DNA from: Crotophaga sulcirostris
Taxonomy: Eukaryota; Chordata; Aves; Cuculiformes; Crotophagidae
Direction of reading: 5' to 3'
Assembly (NCBI GenBank): GCA_013397455.1
Contig: VYZB01000932.1
Location: forward strand, 32,196-96,195
Length of the DNA: 64,000 nucleotides
Shown: piece after piece, positions 1 to 12,137 of the stretch
Layout of the letters: the number at the start of each line of letters is the position of its first letter
How positions within the stretch are numbered: the first letter of the stretch is position 1
Notes under the pieces: model-generated
Databases searched by the model: none
Seen by the model: only the letters and a program-made list of their open reading frames with translations
Told to the model about the DNA's origin: nothing
Program-made: the position numbers and the translations under genes

Positions 1-3000
1 TAAAATTACAAAAAATCCTCAACTAAAATTTTAGACAAGTTCCTATTTGTATCATAGTATCTGCACCTGCAATAAGCAAGATTCTGATAGGCTTTCAGCT
101 CTGGTTATGTTGAACCTTGGAGTTGCATTTGACGTGATTGTTCAGTTTTATGCGGAGGGTTTAAAAAGCTCTATGCCCGTGTTTTGGGTGAAGTAGGTTT
201 AATATTTCTGTGACTAAGGTTTTCTCAAAGGTTGTCTAGGGAAATTAAATTTGTTTTTTGTTTTTTTTTTCATCAGAGTAGTACTGGACATTATTTTCTT
301 GTTGTTTAGAACCAGACCAGATTATTGATCAACATGCTATAATACCAGGTTTCATTATTAGGCTAATGTGATCCAGATTTATATGGCAGTGGTCCTTAAC
401 ACTGGTTTATGTGGTGTAGCAGAAAGAAAGTTTTAAACTGATATTAAGTCATGTGGAAGCCATTTAAAAATAGAGGATTTACTGTTTTCTTCAAATAATT
501 ATATTGCTTAACAAAACCCAGATTTATTTATTGTGCATTTTGTATGTTGGGGGTATTTTAATAAAAAATGTGTTTGCTAAAACAAAGTGCTTTTTTTGAG
601 ATTATTATTCAGAGAAGTGTTTGGTTATTCCAGGTATTGAGTTCAAAGGTAAATTTTTTAAAAAAGTATAGAGCAGGACCAACCCTCAGTGTTTTAAAAA
701 CCCTATAAACCCTATTCACTGTGTACCCTATTAAGTGGACTGTGTCCTGAGTTTATTAATTATACACTTTGCATCATGTGTCTCAGTGGCTTGAAAAAGT
801 TGTATTTAGCATTTTTATAAAATATATATCCAAAAATGATGCAAGCAATATTTGAAGTTTCCTGCACAGGTTTTTTGTTTGACTGCCTTTATCATTTAGA
901 GTAGTAAAAAGTAACACCTGTAACTGCTCATGTTGGTATGGAATGTAGGTAGCTCATTCATTCTCTTTTTTGTGAGATATCCTGTTTGCAGTAATGATTA
1001 TTTCTCTTCAAAGTCTTGTTTACTCCACCTCTGATTCTCTTTACTGAGAACTATTTTTTTAATGTCAGGTGAAGTTACTCATGTATGTGGAATCAAGATA
1101 ACACAGCCTAACCTATTCTTTGATGATTGCAAAATAGATTGGCTAAGTGGACTCATTTGTATTATACAATTAGTTTTATTTAAACCTACCTCCATTTATT
1201 AAAGGTACATCCTAGATACAGACCTGTAACTATTAACAGATTTTTTATGCATGTATAGGTATTACCCGGTCCTAAATACAGAGACAAAGACTAGCTGCAT
1301 TTTCTTACTTGTTTTCAGCAAGAGTAATAAAATCTTTGAAAATTTGTTTCCTGAAATGAGAATGAAACCAGATTTATCTGTTTGTTAAAACAGTGTATTC
1401 TTAGCACATAACCAAAAAGACCTTGTTATATTGGAGTTTTCTTAGTAAAGTTAATTACAAAGTGGAGAGTTTTTTCTTCCTAGAAAGTCTTCTCTTTTTT
1501 GTTTTGTGGAGATGGAAATGGAAAAACACCACATGTACTGATTGTGGGGGAAGGAAAAAAAAATAAAAAGGAAAATCTACGTTTTCCAAGTCCATCTTTT
1601 AATTTACATTTTTCTCCCTTGGAAGAAGGATCTTATCTTCGATTTTAAACTGAAATATGATTTTCTTAAAAATGCTTTTCACATTTCTGCTAGAAATTTT
1701 TGCTATAGAATTTTAGATATTATGATCAATATGGAAGAAATACTTGCTACGAGACTGAAAATGGCATGTTTATATTCTTTATGCTTATGTCGTATATCGA
1801 GTGTGCTTATGTAATAGGTTAATTACAAACTTTTAATTTTCTAGTTTTGTAAAGATTGTTATGGAGTCTCACTTATGGCTTAATGGGATAAACAGTGTCT
1901 CGAGTGTCACAGAGTTTTCTCAGATCTGTCTGCCTCAGAATTTTAGATCTGCAAATGATAAATCCTTTCCATTATATCCTCCTTTTCCTCCTCCACTTTG
2001 TGTTCTATTTGGTTTTCCCTATTGTCTTATGTTTTTCCATTCTTTTCCTGTGTTCTGAATCCCTTCCCCTCCCACACAATTATAAAATTTTGTTGCTCAT
2101 TTACCTACCCCTCAAGAGCATTTCTGAATGGAAATGGGAAATTGAGATCTTCGTTTCTCATTGCAGTGGTAAAAAAGTAAATTTTTTATACATACTTCTT
2201 TCTTCACTGCAGTGGATTCAGGCTCGGCCTTGAAGCATCATGTGCTCCAGACCACTCAGTAGAAAGAGCAATATCCAGTGTCAGGAGAGACACCTTCGTG
2301 TAGCATCCTCTGCACTTCTTTCTCTTGCTCTCTGCTGCATATTTTGCCTATGTTTTCTCCTTTAAAGTGAACAGGGGTTTGTGAGTAAAGCAGATCACTC
2401 TTGACTCAGAATGCAAGATTTCTGAAAGAAAAGGAATAAAATAACATTTTTTAATTATTTATGTTTTTTTTAGCCATTGCAGTCTACTTTCTGGTTAATT
2501 TAGTGGATAAATTGATAGGATTTATTATTCTATTTGTTGCTGTTTCTCAATGACAACTTTATATACAAAGGCAGTGAGTTTTCCATATTAAAAGCATAGT
2601 TTCCGAAATATATGCAGATAGTTTGTCCTCCTTCACATGCCCTGCTACTACAACTTTATCTCTGTACCAGAACAAAAATAACTTGTGTGGTGATAATGTC
2701 AGAAGCATTTTGCTCATGGATGAATTCCAAAACTCCACAGAATATTTAGTATACGTTGAAGCTGTTCTGGAAGTTCCTGGCACCTACAGTGGTGATAAGC
2801 AAAATATGGCATTTCTCCTTTCCATATTGTGCTATTTTCACACATTAAGGCAAAGTTACAAAAGGCAGTTGAGCTCATCTAAAAGCTTGTTGTCACTTAT
2901 GGAAGCAAATCTGGCTCTCATAATCCCCTGACTGGCTGTGATCCTTCCTCTCACTTCCATTGGCTCTGTCACTCATCAAGCATATCTCTTTGTAGATTGA

Positions 3001-3229
3001 CTTGGGTTTATTTTTAATGGTTAACTCTTCATCATGGTGGGTAAATGAACCAATTCAAAGAGAAGTCTGAAAATCACTAGAACCAGTGTGAAGTCAGTGT
3101 TAGAACTGTGGGAAAATGGGAAGGAGCAGGCTTCCCTCCTTTGGCGTTTAGAAACCTCCAAGATCTGCTGAAATGTACCGTACATCTTTAGCCAACTTTA
3201 AAAAGAAGTACTGGAAGACATGTCCTGTA

Positions 3230-3632
3230 AGAAGTGGCTAGGGACTTTGGACTTATCTAGTTTGGAGGAAAGGAGGCTGAGGGGCAACCCCATTGCTCTC
3301 TATAGCTTTCTGAGGAGGTGAAGGGGAGCAGGAGGTGTTGATCAATTCTCTCTGGTATCCAATCATAGGACATATGGGGATGGTTCAAAGATGCACATGG
3401 GGGGGTTTAGAATGGACATTAGGAAGAAATGTTCTTTACCAAGAGAGTGGTCAAATGATGAAACAGGTGCCCTAGAGAGATGGCTGACAGCCCAAGCCCG
3501 TCAGTATTTAAGAGGCATTTGGACAATGACCTTAACAACACGTTTTAACTTTTACTCAACCCTGGCAGGCAGTTGGACAAGATGATCATTGTAGGTCCCT
3601 TCCAACTGAAACATTTTATTGTATTCTATTCT
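3230..3632 (+). mobile_element. CR1 LINE fragment, 3' end, sense orientation
   Basis: The stretch contains GAGGAAAGGAGGCTGAGGGG, then GGACATTAGGAAGAAATG, GAGAGTGGTCA, a late TATTTAAGAGGCATTTGGA and the end GATGATCATTGTAGGTCCCTTCCAACTGAA followed by ATTCTATTCT. This is the classic order of the C-terminal ORF2 coding part and 3' UTR of avian CR1. It is 5' truncated, as usual for CR1, and its reading frame is broken. Confidence 0.9.
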
Positions 3633-4620
3633 GAGGAGAATAAACTATGTTATCATAATGTTCTAGCTGCTAAAGAGTAAAACTATGTACTGCTTCCTTC
3701 ATCATTTTTTAATTCTTGCTACTTTAAGGATGTAGAATGTTTTTGGGTGCTCTAAAATAATTGCTTTGATATGTTTTGTTCAGATCAGTTTTTCTGTTCA
3801 AGAAACAGGAAAATCCTCAACCTAGAGATTTCTATATACTATTTGTATGACAGTGAAATATCTGCTTCTTCTCACCCAGTGTTTCAAGTTCCTCTTGCTA
3901 TTTTTTATGTATTAAAATAATTTTACTGTTATAGAAAAGATAATTATTTATAAAGTCTGTTTCATTTCTGATGATTAAAAAAAAGTGAAGACTTGTATAA
4001 TAAAAGTTTCACATTGATAATGGATGGTGGTAGTTTAATTTAGAAACATTCTTTGTAAAGAACGTAATGATGGTGCCAGAACCTGATGAGTAATTTATTG
4101 TTTAGTTCAAAGCAGCTGTTCAATTAAAAACGTTCAGCCTTGACCTATGATCATTATTTTAAAATAATAGATCACATAAGCAGCTTTGCATTTTGACAGG
4201 GAAAAATTATCATTTGACAAAAATAAATTAGTTCATAAATCATATGTTGATTTGTTAATGAATTGTTGAATAAAGTATAAGATATTTTTGCTGACATTTT
4301 CAGTGAGAATAATCTCAGTCAGCTACTTCTGCTCAATTGTGTTTGCTTTATTTTATAGGTTAATATAAATTCTGTTTATTTAATTTAAGCTGATTGAATA
4401 GACATATAAAAAGTGTAGGAGTTACTCCTATTCATATTTGAATTGGAATTCTTTTAAAGAAGCTTTTACATTCCTTACTTGCTTCATAATTCAATGGGTA
4501 AGTAACTGCTTCCTTGGAAGGAAAATCAGAAGACCAAACATCAGTTGAATTTTAATAGGACACTGTGGATTAAGCTTGCAATGCTCTCAACTGCAGTTCA
4601 ACACCATTAATAACTTAACA

Positions 4621-4644
4621 ACATGTACATGTGCACATGCACAT
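4621..4644 (+). repeat. 24-bp perfect purine-pyrimidine alternation
   Basis: ACATGTACATGTGCACATGC followed by ACAT alternates purine and pyrimidine at every position. This is a potential Z-DNA or cruciform-prone stretch. Confidence 0.6.
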
Positions 4645-4776
4645 CCAAAAACTTAAACACTAATTAGATTCAGAGTTAATTGTCTATTACTCAGTAGGGA
4701 AGTGTTTTCCCTTTTCGAATTGCTTTTGAGATCTCTAAAATATTTGTTCTGATGTGTAAGAAAGAACATTAGAGGT

Positions 4777-5580
4777 TGTGGTGGGTTGACATTGGCTGAC
4801 TGCCAGGTGCCCACCCAGTCACTCCATCACTCCCACTCAACAACAAGATAGTAAGAGAAAACAGGATGAAAAAGCTCCTGGGTCAAGATAAAGATGGGGA
4901 GATCACTTACCAGTTACTGTTACAGGCAAACCAGACTAAACTTGGGGAAAATTAATTTAATTAATTACCAGTTGAAAGATACTTGAATGATGAGAAACAA
5001 ACAAAAAAAAACCCCTAAATATCTTCCCCCCATTCCGACCCTTTTCTTCACAGGCTTCACTTCTCTTCATTATTATCTCCTCTACTTCCCCTCTCCCTGA
5101 GCAGCACAGGAAATATGGGGGATGTGGAGTTGTGGTTGGTTCATAAGTGTTTCTCCTTTCTCCTCGTGCTTTTCCCTGCTCTGGGACCTCCACGGGCTGC
5201 TCCAGTGTGGGCTGTCTCCATGGGCTTCAAATGCTTCAGACAATATCCATCTACCACTCTGTGGGTTCTCCCTGTGTTACACTGTGGAAATGTGCTCTAG
5301 CATGGTCTTCCATGGGCTTCAGGGGAATCTATGTTACATAGCCTGGAGGGCCACCTCCTCCTCTTTCTCTGACCTTGGTGTTTACATGTCTGTTTTTCAC
5401 ACATTTTTCCTCACTCCTTGCTGTACGGTATTTTGCTCCTTCTTAAATATGTTTTCACAGAGGCACTGCCAGCTCAGCTTTGTCCTGCAATGGGTCTGTT
5501 GTGGAGCTGGTTGAAACCAGCTGCGTCCAGCATGGGGCAGCCCCTGGCCTCTCCTCGCAGAACCTCCCATGAAATACACA
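4777..5580 (-). mobile_element. Old endogenous-retroviral LTR (ERVL-like avian family), antisense
   Basis: The + strand begins TGTGGTGGGTTGACATTGGCTG and continues with GCCAGGTGCCCACC, GATCACTTACCAGTTACTGTTACAGGCAAA, CTTGGGGAAAATTAATTTAATTAATTACCA and repeated CTCCA...GGGCTGC blocks, then CTTCTTAAATATGTTTTCACAGAGGC. I recognise this as the reverse complement of a common avian LTR whose sense strand has a TATTTAAG box and a poly(A) signal in the GGTAATAAATTAAATTAATTTCC region. Here that poly(A) signal is mutated (TAATTAATT) and the outer end near 5580 is degraded, with no clear target-site duplication. It is therefore an old solo LTR. The family name is uncertain. Confidence 0.75.
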
Positions 5581-6734
5581 TGTTAAAGAGCCTCAGTTTA
5601 ACTCACTACCTGATGACGGATTTCTTGAGTTGTGAGATTTTCATATGCCTCCTAAAACTGTAGCAATTCTTTCAGTGATATACTGCTAAAACCTGAATTT
5701 ACTTATAGCTGCATGCCCAGTCCTTTTCCGAATTCTTCTAAACTCTTGGATTAATAAAAAAACTAATTCAACAAGGTAACTGAAATTCATCTTATCAGTT
5801 TTAATTTGCCATTTTTAAATTTCATAGAATTCTCTCTATTATTATGAAAGAATTGATAGCTTTTCCTTAAATTAAAATAGGTTATGCTTGATTATTTGAG
5901 TACTACAGAAAAATATATACTGAGTCGATGGAAATTTCTGAAGTAGGAAGGATTAAAAAGGAATCTATTACAATTGTAATTATTCTGGACTATTTTACTT
6001 TCTAATACAATCCTGGAAAAATAGAACATATCTGCAAAATGACAGAAATGCAAAGTGTAAGTCATTATTTTTCCTTCCAAAATTTATTAGTAAGTCTGAG
6101 TAGTGATTTGATTGCCATCATGAGCAATTGTGTAGTCCATCAGACTTCTTTTGGAGCATACTTGATCCTCTCTTGAATTATTTACTCTTGCTCCTTGACC
6201 TTTTATCCTTTGGTGTTCTTGGAAATTGCTGTTTGGACATTGTCTGAACGCATTGGTGGGTGCATAGAATACAGATATGAGAAAAGACCACAACACTGAA
6301 GAGTGAAAGAGAAAAATTTCTATGACAGTTAATACAGCAGTCAGAAATATATAATCACAGAAATACTGTTGATGTGATCCATCAGATTAGATATGGGACT
6401 CTCAGAAAAGAGAGTACCCAGAAAGTAGGGTGTATTTTTGAACGTAGAAATACTCTCGTAAGGTCTGTACAAGAAATAAATAGTAATATTTACTAACAAA
6501 GTTATATAGCTGTTTTATGTTGCAATTTGTTCATTCTTATTGGAGTGATGATAAGGAATAAAATTAATTAATTTGTTCTAGAAATACTACAGTGAAATTT
6601 ATATTCCACCATCAGACAGTTTTGAAGACTGATAGACATTGTGCATCTCAACTTTGGCAACCTGCATTCCTTAGTATTGTCCTGTGAGCTTTGTTTTGTT
6701 GCCTCTCCCCTCAACTAGAGGCTCTAGGGAAGCC

Positions 6735-7081
6735 TTACTGTGGCCTTTCAATACTTAAAGGAAGTTTATAATAAAGATGGGGGACAGACTTTTTTAGTAG
6801 GGCTTGTAGTGATAGGACAAGATATAATGTTTTTAAACTCAAACAGGGTAGATTCAGAGTAGATATAGGAAAGAAATTTTTTACAATGAGGATGGTGAGA
6901 CACTGGAACAGGTTGCCCAGAGAAACGGTAGATGCCCCATCCCTGGAAATATTCAATGGCAGGTTGAACTGGACTCTGAGCAACCTGGTCTAGTTGAAAA
7001 TGTCCCTGATCACTGCAGGGGAGTTGGACTAGTCGACCTTTAAAGGTCCCTTCCAACCAAACCATTCTTTGCTTCTGTGAT
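6735..7081 (+). mobile_element. CR1 LINE fragment, 3' end, sense orientation
   Basis: It shows TACTTAAAGGAAG, AGTGATAGGACAAGATATAATG, GGTGAGACACTGGAACAGGTTGCCCAGAGAA, GATGCCCCATCCCTGGAAAT, GAGCAACCTGGTCTAGT and the end CTTTAAAGGTCCCTTCCAACCAAACCATTC. These are the ordered hallmarks of the CR1 ORF2 C-terminus and 3' UTR. It is 5' truncated, and the open frames on the opposite strand are shadows. Confidence 0.93.
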
Positions 7082-7374
7082 TTATTTAAAATAAGGAATA
7101 TTAGAAAGAAATGTCTACCTACAGAGATGAGGGCTTTTAAATCAAATGTGAATTCTGGTCTCTTCTTCTTTAGACCTGTTCCTTCACTGGGAGAACAGCA
7201 CTTTCAAACTTTAGTGTGTGTTTTGAAAATAAACGTTACAATTGCAAAGACCTCTCCCCTGCAGTATTTTTGGTCACTTAAGTATGTTACTTAGATTAGT
7301 GAAAGAGGCTATTATTACATAGAATAATTTTAATCTTACATATTATGTCTCACGGAAAATTAAGGATTGGATCT

Positions 7375-7540
7375 GACTGCCCAAAGATGCTGGGCCATCT
7401 CCTTCCCTGTAGATTTTCAAGACTTAACTGTATAAAGCCCTGAGCAATGTGATCCAATCTAAGACCTGATCCTGCTTTGAGCAAGGGACTGGTATAGAGA
7501 CCTGAGGTCCCTTCCAACCTGATTTATCCTGTTTTCTTGT
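7375..7540 (+). mobile_element. Short, diverged CR1 3' end, sense orientation
   Basis: The segment CTGCCCAAAGATGCTGGGCCATCTCCTTCCCTG, TTTTCAAGACTTAACTG, CCTGAGCAATGTGATC, GATCCTGCTTTGAGCAAGGGACTGG and GAGGTCCCTTCCAACCTGAT follows the CR1 3' end consensus, with many substitutions. It lies 300 bp after another CR1 in the same orientation but belongs to a different, older-looking subfamily. Confidence 0.8.
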
Positions 7541-10500
7541 GTTGTGGAATGAATATTTTGGGATATCCAAGCAATCTTTTTACAGTGACTTCCCTGTGAT
7601 TTTTTTTTATGTTTCTATAGGGGCAAGTTTTCTATTTATTTATTTGACAAGATTAATGTAATTTCAGTAAACTGCATGGGAAAGCCAAAACAAGACTGAA
7701 AAAGAATCTCCTTTCTCTTGTGGCATTCATCCTAGTTTACAGGGGACACTTATAGAGTAAAGATGTTTAAATTATTAGAGCTGAATCTCAAGCATTCAGC
7801 TGTGGAGTTTGATATAGAAATCCAATAGCATGAGATATACTTCAGTCTGAATGACATTTATGACTTTGTGTGTGGAATATGGACTATTCAGTTTTGGGGA
7901 AGGAGGAGAAGCATTGCATTAATATGTCCTGGACTACTTTAAATGTGTATGATCTTTTTCAAAAGTAAAAAATATATGTAGGTAACTTTATTTTTTAGAC
8001 TAATGGAATTTCTTAAATCCTTCAAGAACAGAAGACCACTGATGTTTAAATAATGTATTTAATGTCATAAATGTTATCAAAGAACTTGGTAGTGGAATAC
8101 ATACTTTAATTTTTAAAAGCATATTACCTTTCCTTTCCTAGCTTTTCTGTTGACTACCTTTTATGACTGACTGCTACTGCTACTTAACTAGTTTTCAGTG
8201 GTTTTGGAACTTTCTACTGGTAGATGCTTAGTTTGCTGTTCAGAGATCAGAGGTGCTTACCTGTTCTGATGAATTATTATGGAAGAGACACCAGAAAAAA
8301 AGACCAAAAACAGAGGCTAGATTTTGCATTGACATGAAAGAGCAAATAGGGAAACATGTAATTTTAATATGGCAGTAAGAATCTGGTATGCCAAACTGCA
8401 TATGCTGAACATTTAAAATTCACACTTTATTAAAAAGTCATATTGTCTCTCCAATATGTCAGTAATGAAAATAAAATGTCATGACGTGTACAAGGAATAG
8501 GATAGGGTCTCCAGAATCTAATTTTTGATAAGCATTAGAAGAAAAAAATCAAACTGTGCCTAGAAATACACTGAAGACGCCTTTTATTTCAGTCAACCCG
8601 ATGCTGATCACTACAAATACAGTAGCAAAATGTATGAGAAAAGCATGCTTTTATCTTAGAAAATGCAAATAAGCAATCCTTTCTGCTGAGGGCATCTATG
8701 ATTCCCTGCCTTCTCCCCTCCCCACCACCCCATGTTGTTCCACCCCCCCCCCCCAGTAATCAGAGCTAGTGGGAAAATGTTAAAGAAGACTTTGGCAGAC
8801 AAAAAAAATGAAATTACTAAATTTTAAATCGAATCGATGTAACATCAGGCTAGTCAGATGTTAAATCTAATCATCTGCTATTTAGAAATTGAATAGAAGT
8901 GTATATGAATACATAAACACACAGGTAGGACTTCATCAGTTAATTATGAATTCATCACCATATAGTCCAACAAGACCAAGCCTCAATAATACCTTACTAA
9001 GTTTAAACTGTAATTATTTGGTAAGCGTTAAATGCTAATGTCTGCATAAATAATATACAGTAAGTTACTGGACATGGCAGGAAACCTGATAAGTGGTGGG
9101 AGGATTGTATTTACTTTAATGGGAGAAATCCAGTGGTTATGCAGCTTCATTTGTTTAGGTACTATGGATTTTAAGAATAATATTCTCTGACGATTATAAA
9201 GTTGCATATGCATCACAGATAAAAATTTCATAATGGAAGAAAACAAAAAGTTACATTAAAATTATAAAAGCGAAAGCTATAATTAGAAATATTTTATTTG
9301 TGCTTTGAATGTATAGCTTGACTTTATCTGTGGGCAAGATTCTCAGTCAAGGTATAAAAAAGTACCTTTCACCTACTTTTATTTTATGCTTGACATTTTG
9401 CATATTATGCCTATTCTTTTTTTCAGAATCTATAATCTTCTCCATTTCACATTAAGAATAAACTGTTCTTTGGAGATGAAACTAAAAGTGAGATTAGATG
9501 GACTTCACACTAATTTTACAGTCAAGGTTATAATCAGTTGACATGTTGACGTGTTTTACATTTCTGCATTATTTTATATTAATTAGACAAACACTTCTTA
9601 TGCCTTTCAGATTAGCCTAAAATTCTTCCTGTTGTAAAATTCCTATGAATATAAATAATAATAAAGTGAAAGAATGTTGTTCACTTTAAAGATTTATTGG
9701 TGAATCTCCTTGTATACTATCCAATCCAAACTGAAATATTCTAGATGAACTGTAGATTCTTTAGAAATCAGTAACAGATAGTACAAAAGCTAGAATACTG
9801 TGAACCTGTGCAGGGAGAAGGAAAGTGCTTTTATATTACATTTTTCAAAAATTGCATATTTAAAAGGGTAATCAGTGCTTTGTCAAACAGCAATTATGTA
9901 ATGTATACAGGCAATGAGAAAATGCTGTCATCTTATTTATCACACTGCAAGTAAACAATTTATCTAGGAGCACTTTTGTACGACTAATCAAGACTGCTTT
10001 CTGTCATTTTAACTTTGCAGTTATGAAAAGATTGCTCTAATTTGATCCTACAGTTGAGAGCTTGTCTTTCCTTGAGGGCTTCTGAGTCTAAAGTCCAGTA
10101 CGCCGCTAAAAGTTCACTTGACATATGATTAAAGTTTTATCCTAAGGATCACAGAAAAAGCAGAAAAAAACCTATTTATATTAGACTTCTGAAATTTCCG
10201 ATTAGAATGCTTAAAAGCTTGGAAACTATAAACCTAAGATGATTTGTCATTTTAAAATGATGATATAGATGATTAAAAAGAGAGAGTGAGAGAGATTATA
10301 ATTACTCCTGGAGTAAGTCTTTTAAAATCCACTTTAAGAAAAGTAAAACAGACAGAGAATCAACTGTTCACTGTTGTACTCACATTTTTTTTGTGAATCT
10401 ATAGCGTGTGCCAAAATATAGTAACTCAAAGGAAGAAAAGAAACAGTACATGCACACCAAATGTCATGTTTGAAAGAAAATTATGCAGTTTTCACTTGAA

Positions 10501-12024
10501 ACCAAGCCAATAATTTGAATAAAACTTTAATTTGCAGCACACAGCAGGTCTGACTGGTATCTATTTAGATACTTAATGGTTTGAGGGATTATCAGTATAA
10601 ACATGTATCAAGGAGAAAAGAAATATTTATCGCAAATTATTTAATTTTATGAGCGGTACATATGCACAGCTCGATGGATACAGGATTTTAAAAATGAACA
10701 TGTATGTTCGCATTGTGGCAAACATTACAGCTCCTCATGAAAAACAGATCATTGTTAGTGTTGTTTGATATCATTTAGTTTTCAGAGGTGTGCCTTTTAT
10801 CATCATTATGCTGCATTTTCTCAGAAAGGTTCAGCTTTTCCCTATGATTTGGTTGCTAGACTTACATTTATATTAAAAAATGCAGAGGTTTTTTTATCAT
10901 TTAGTGGATGCATAATTAATTAAAAAAATTTAATAAGTAAAAATGCAACAACATACAAATATTATTTAGTAAAATACCAAAATTTCAAAAGGGAATGTAG
11001 TGCAATTTGTTCAGACAATTGAAATAACCTTATTATTCATTGGGTACTACAGTACATTGACCTCAGAGCTGAAGTCTCATTTGTATGTAGAACACATACA
11101 AATGTGTTTTCATTCAGCCAGTTCTTATCCTTCCCTTTTTTGGTTTTGGAGTTGGCTCACTTTATGTTCCCTGATATACATAAAGAGATATAAGCAACTG
11201 ATACTGGCTCTTGTGGCAAGAAGCCATGGGAACTAGAAGACAACGTCTATATAAGTCTGAGAAAGAAATACCCTTCTTTCTATCTCAACAGAAAAAAAAA
11301 TGGAATTATAACAATCTGCTGAAATATTTGATTGATATGCTGCAGTTCAGAGTGTTATCCAACATACAACAGTGATAAAAAAATTGTAGATTAAGTCACT
11401 CTATATTATGCATATATTTACTTTGTTGCTGGTGGTGTCTTGGCAAGCTTGTGAGGTACCATCCACTCACAGGAAATTGACACATTATGTGTCCACCTAA
11501 TAGACTTTGAAGTTGTGAAATATCTTCTCGGAGGCTAAATTACATAGCTTAAATAATCTTAAATTTCCTTATTAAAGTGAATCATGGTCCCCTTTCTTTC
11601 ATCATATTGCTGTAGAAAATTCATCCCCTACAAATTTTAACAAAAGTCTGTATAAAACACAATAAATGTTTGAACATAACCCTGTATAGTGTAAATTGGC
11701 TGGCAGTTTGTGGGGTTTTTTCTGACTATTTTTTCAATCCAGACCATTTTAAAGTACATTTTCTGTATCTTAATATCATCTCTACTAAGTACTGCTCTCT
11801 CAAATCGTTGTACCTTACTTGGCTCAGTGTCCATGAAAGCCGCTAAAATTTTATATTGGTATCTTAAGCTATCATATAAAAATCATTTGCTCAAGCACCA
11901 TAAGCTACATTCTTTTAAGTCAGTTGCCATTTCCATGATGAAATTTTGTTCGGAACAGCAATCTGTCAAACACAGTTTTGTTTTTCAGACTACTAACCAT
12001 GAGTTGTTCTTTCTTGTTTCTTAG

Positions 12025-12137
12025 GTTAACAGGATTTCATCTTCCTCCACCTGTGACAAGTACAAAATCGGTATTTTCGCTGCGCTTGACAAGTGACTTT
12101 GCAGTTAGTGCTCATGGGTTTAAAGTTTACTATGAAG
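12025..12137 (+). CDS. CSMD3: CSMD3 coding exon, C-terminal part of a CUB domain (first CUB)
   Basis: This internal exon of 113 nt encodes about 38 residues beginning LTGFHLPPPVTSTKSVFSL and ending in GFKVYYE. That is the last part of a CUB domain, with the usual hydrophobic strands, the SD motif and the GF-x-x-Y ending. I recognise the wording as CSMD3 rather than CSMD1 or CSMD2, which differ in the VTSTKSVFSL stretch. CSMD3 is a very large single-pass membrane protein of neurons, made of alternating CUB and Sushi domains. The acceptor is a pyrimidine-rich tract ending TTAG at 12024, with a perfect TACTAAC branch-site match at 11991-11997. The donor is GAAG|GTAAGA. The first base completes a codon and the last base starts one, so the exon begins after a phase 2 intron and ends before a phase 1 intron. 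It joins in frame to the Sushi exon at 47340. Exon numbering (probably the third) is inference. Confidence 0.93.

Larger units (their letters stand above)
1..12024 (+). other. CSMD3: CSMD3 upstream intron (3' part), AT-rich, non-coding
   Basis: This is inferred to be the distal part of the intron before the CUB exon, because it ends in a strong branch site, pyrimidine tract and acceptor at 12024. Apart from the repeats listed separately (CR1 at 3230, 6735 and 7375; LTR at 4777), I see AT-rich unique sequence, short A and T runs and a C-run at about 8743-8754. Open frames up to about 130 codons here have no recognisable motif, and several overlap the repeats. No promoter or first exon is evident. 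Confidence 0.75.

Noticed and set aside
3391..3585. 64-codon open frame
   Set aside because: Part of a truncated CR1 ORF2, not an independent gene.
5122..5514. 130-codon open frame on the plus strand
   Set aside because: It lies entirely inside the old antisense LTR at 4777-5580, on the wrong strand for that element.
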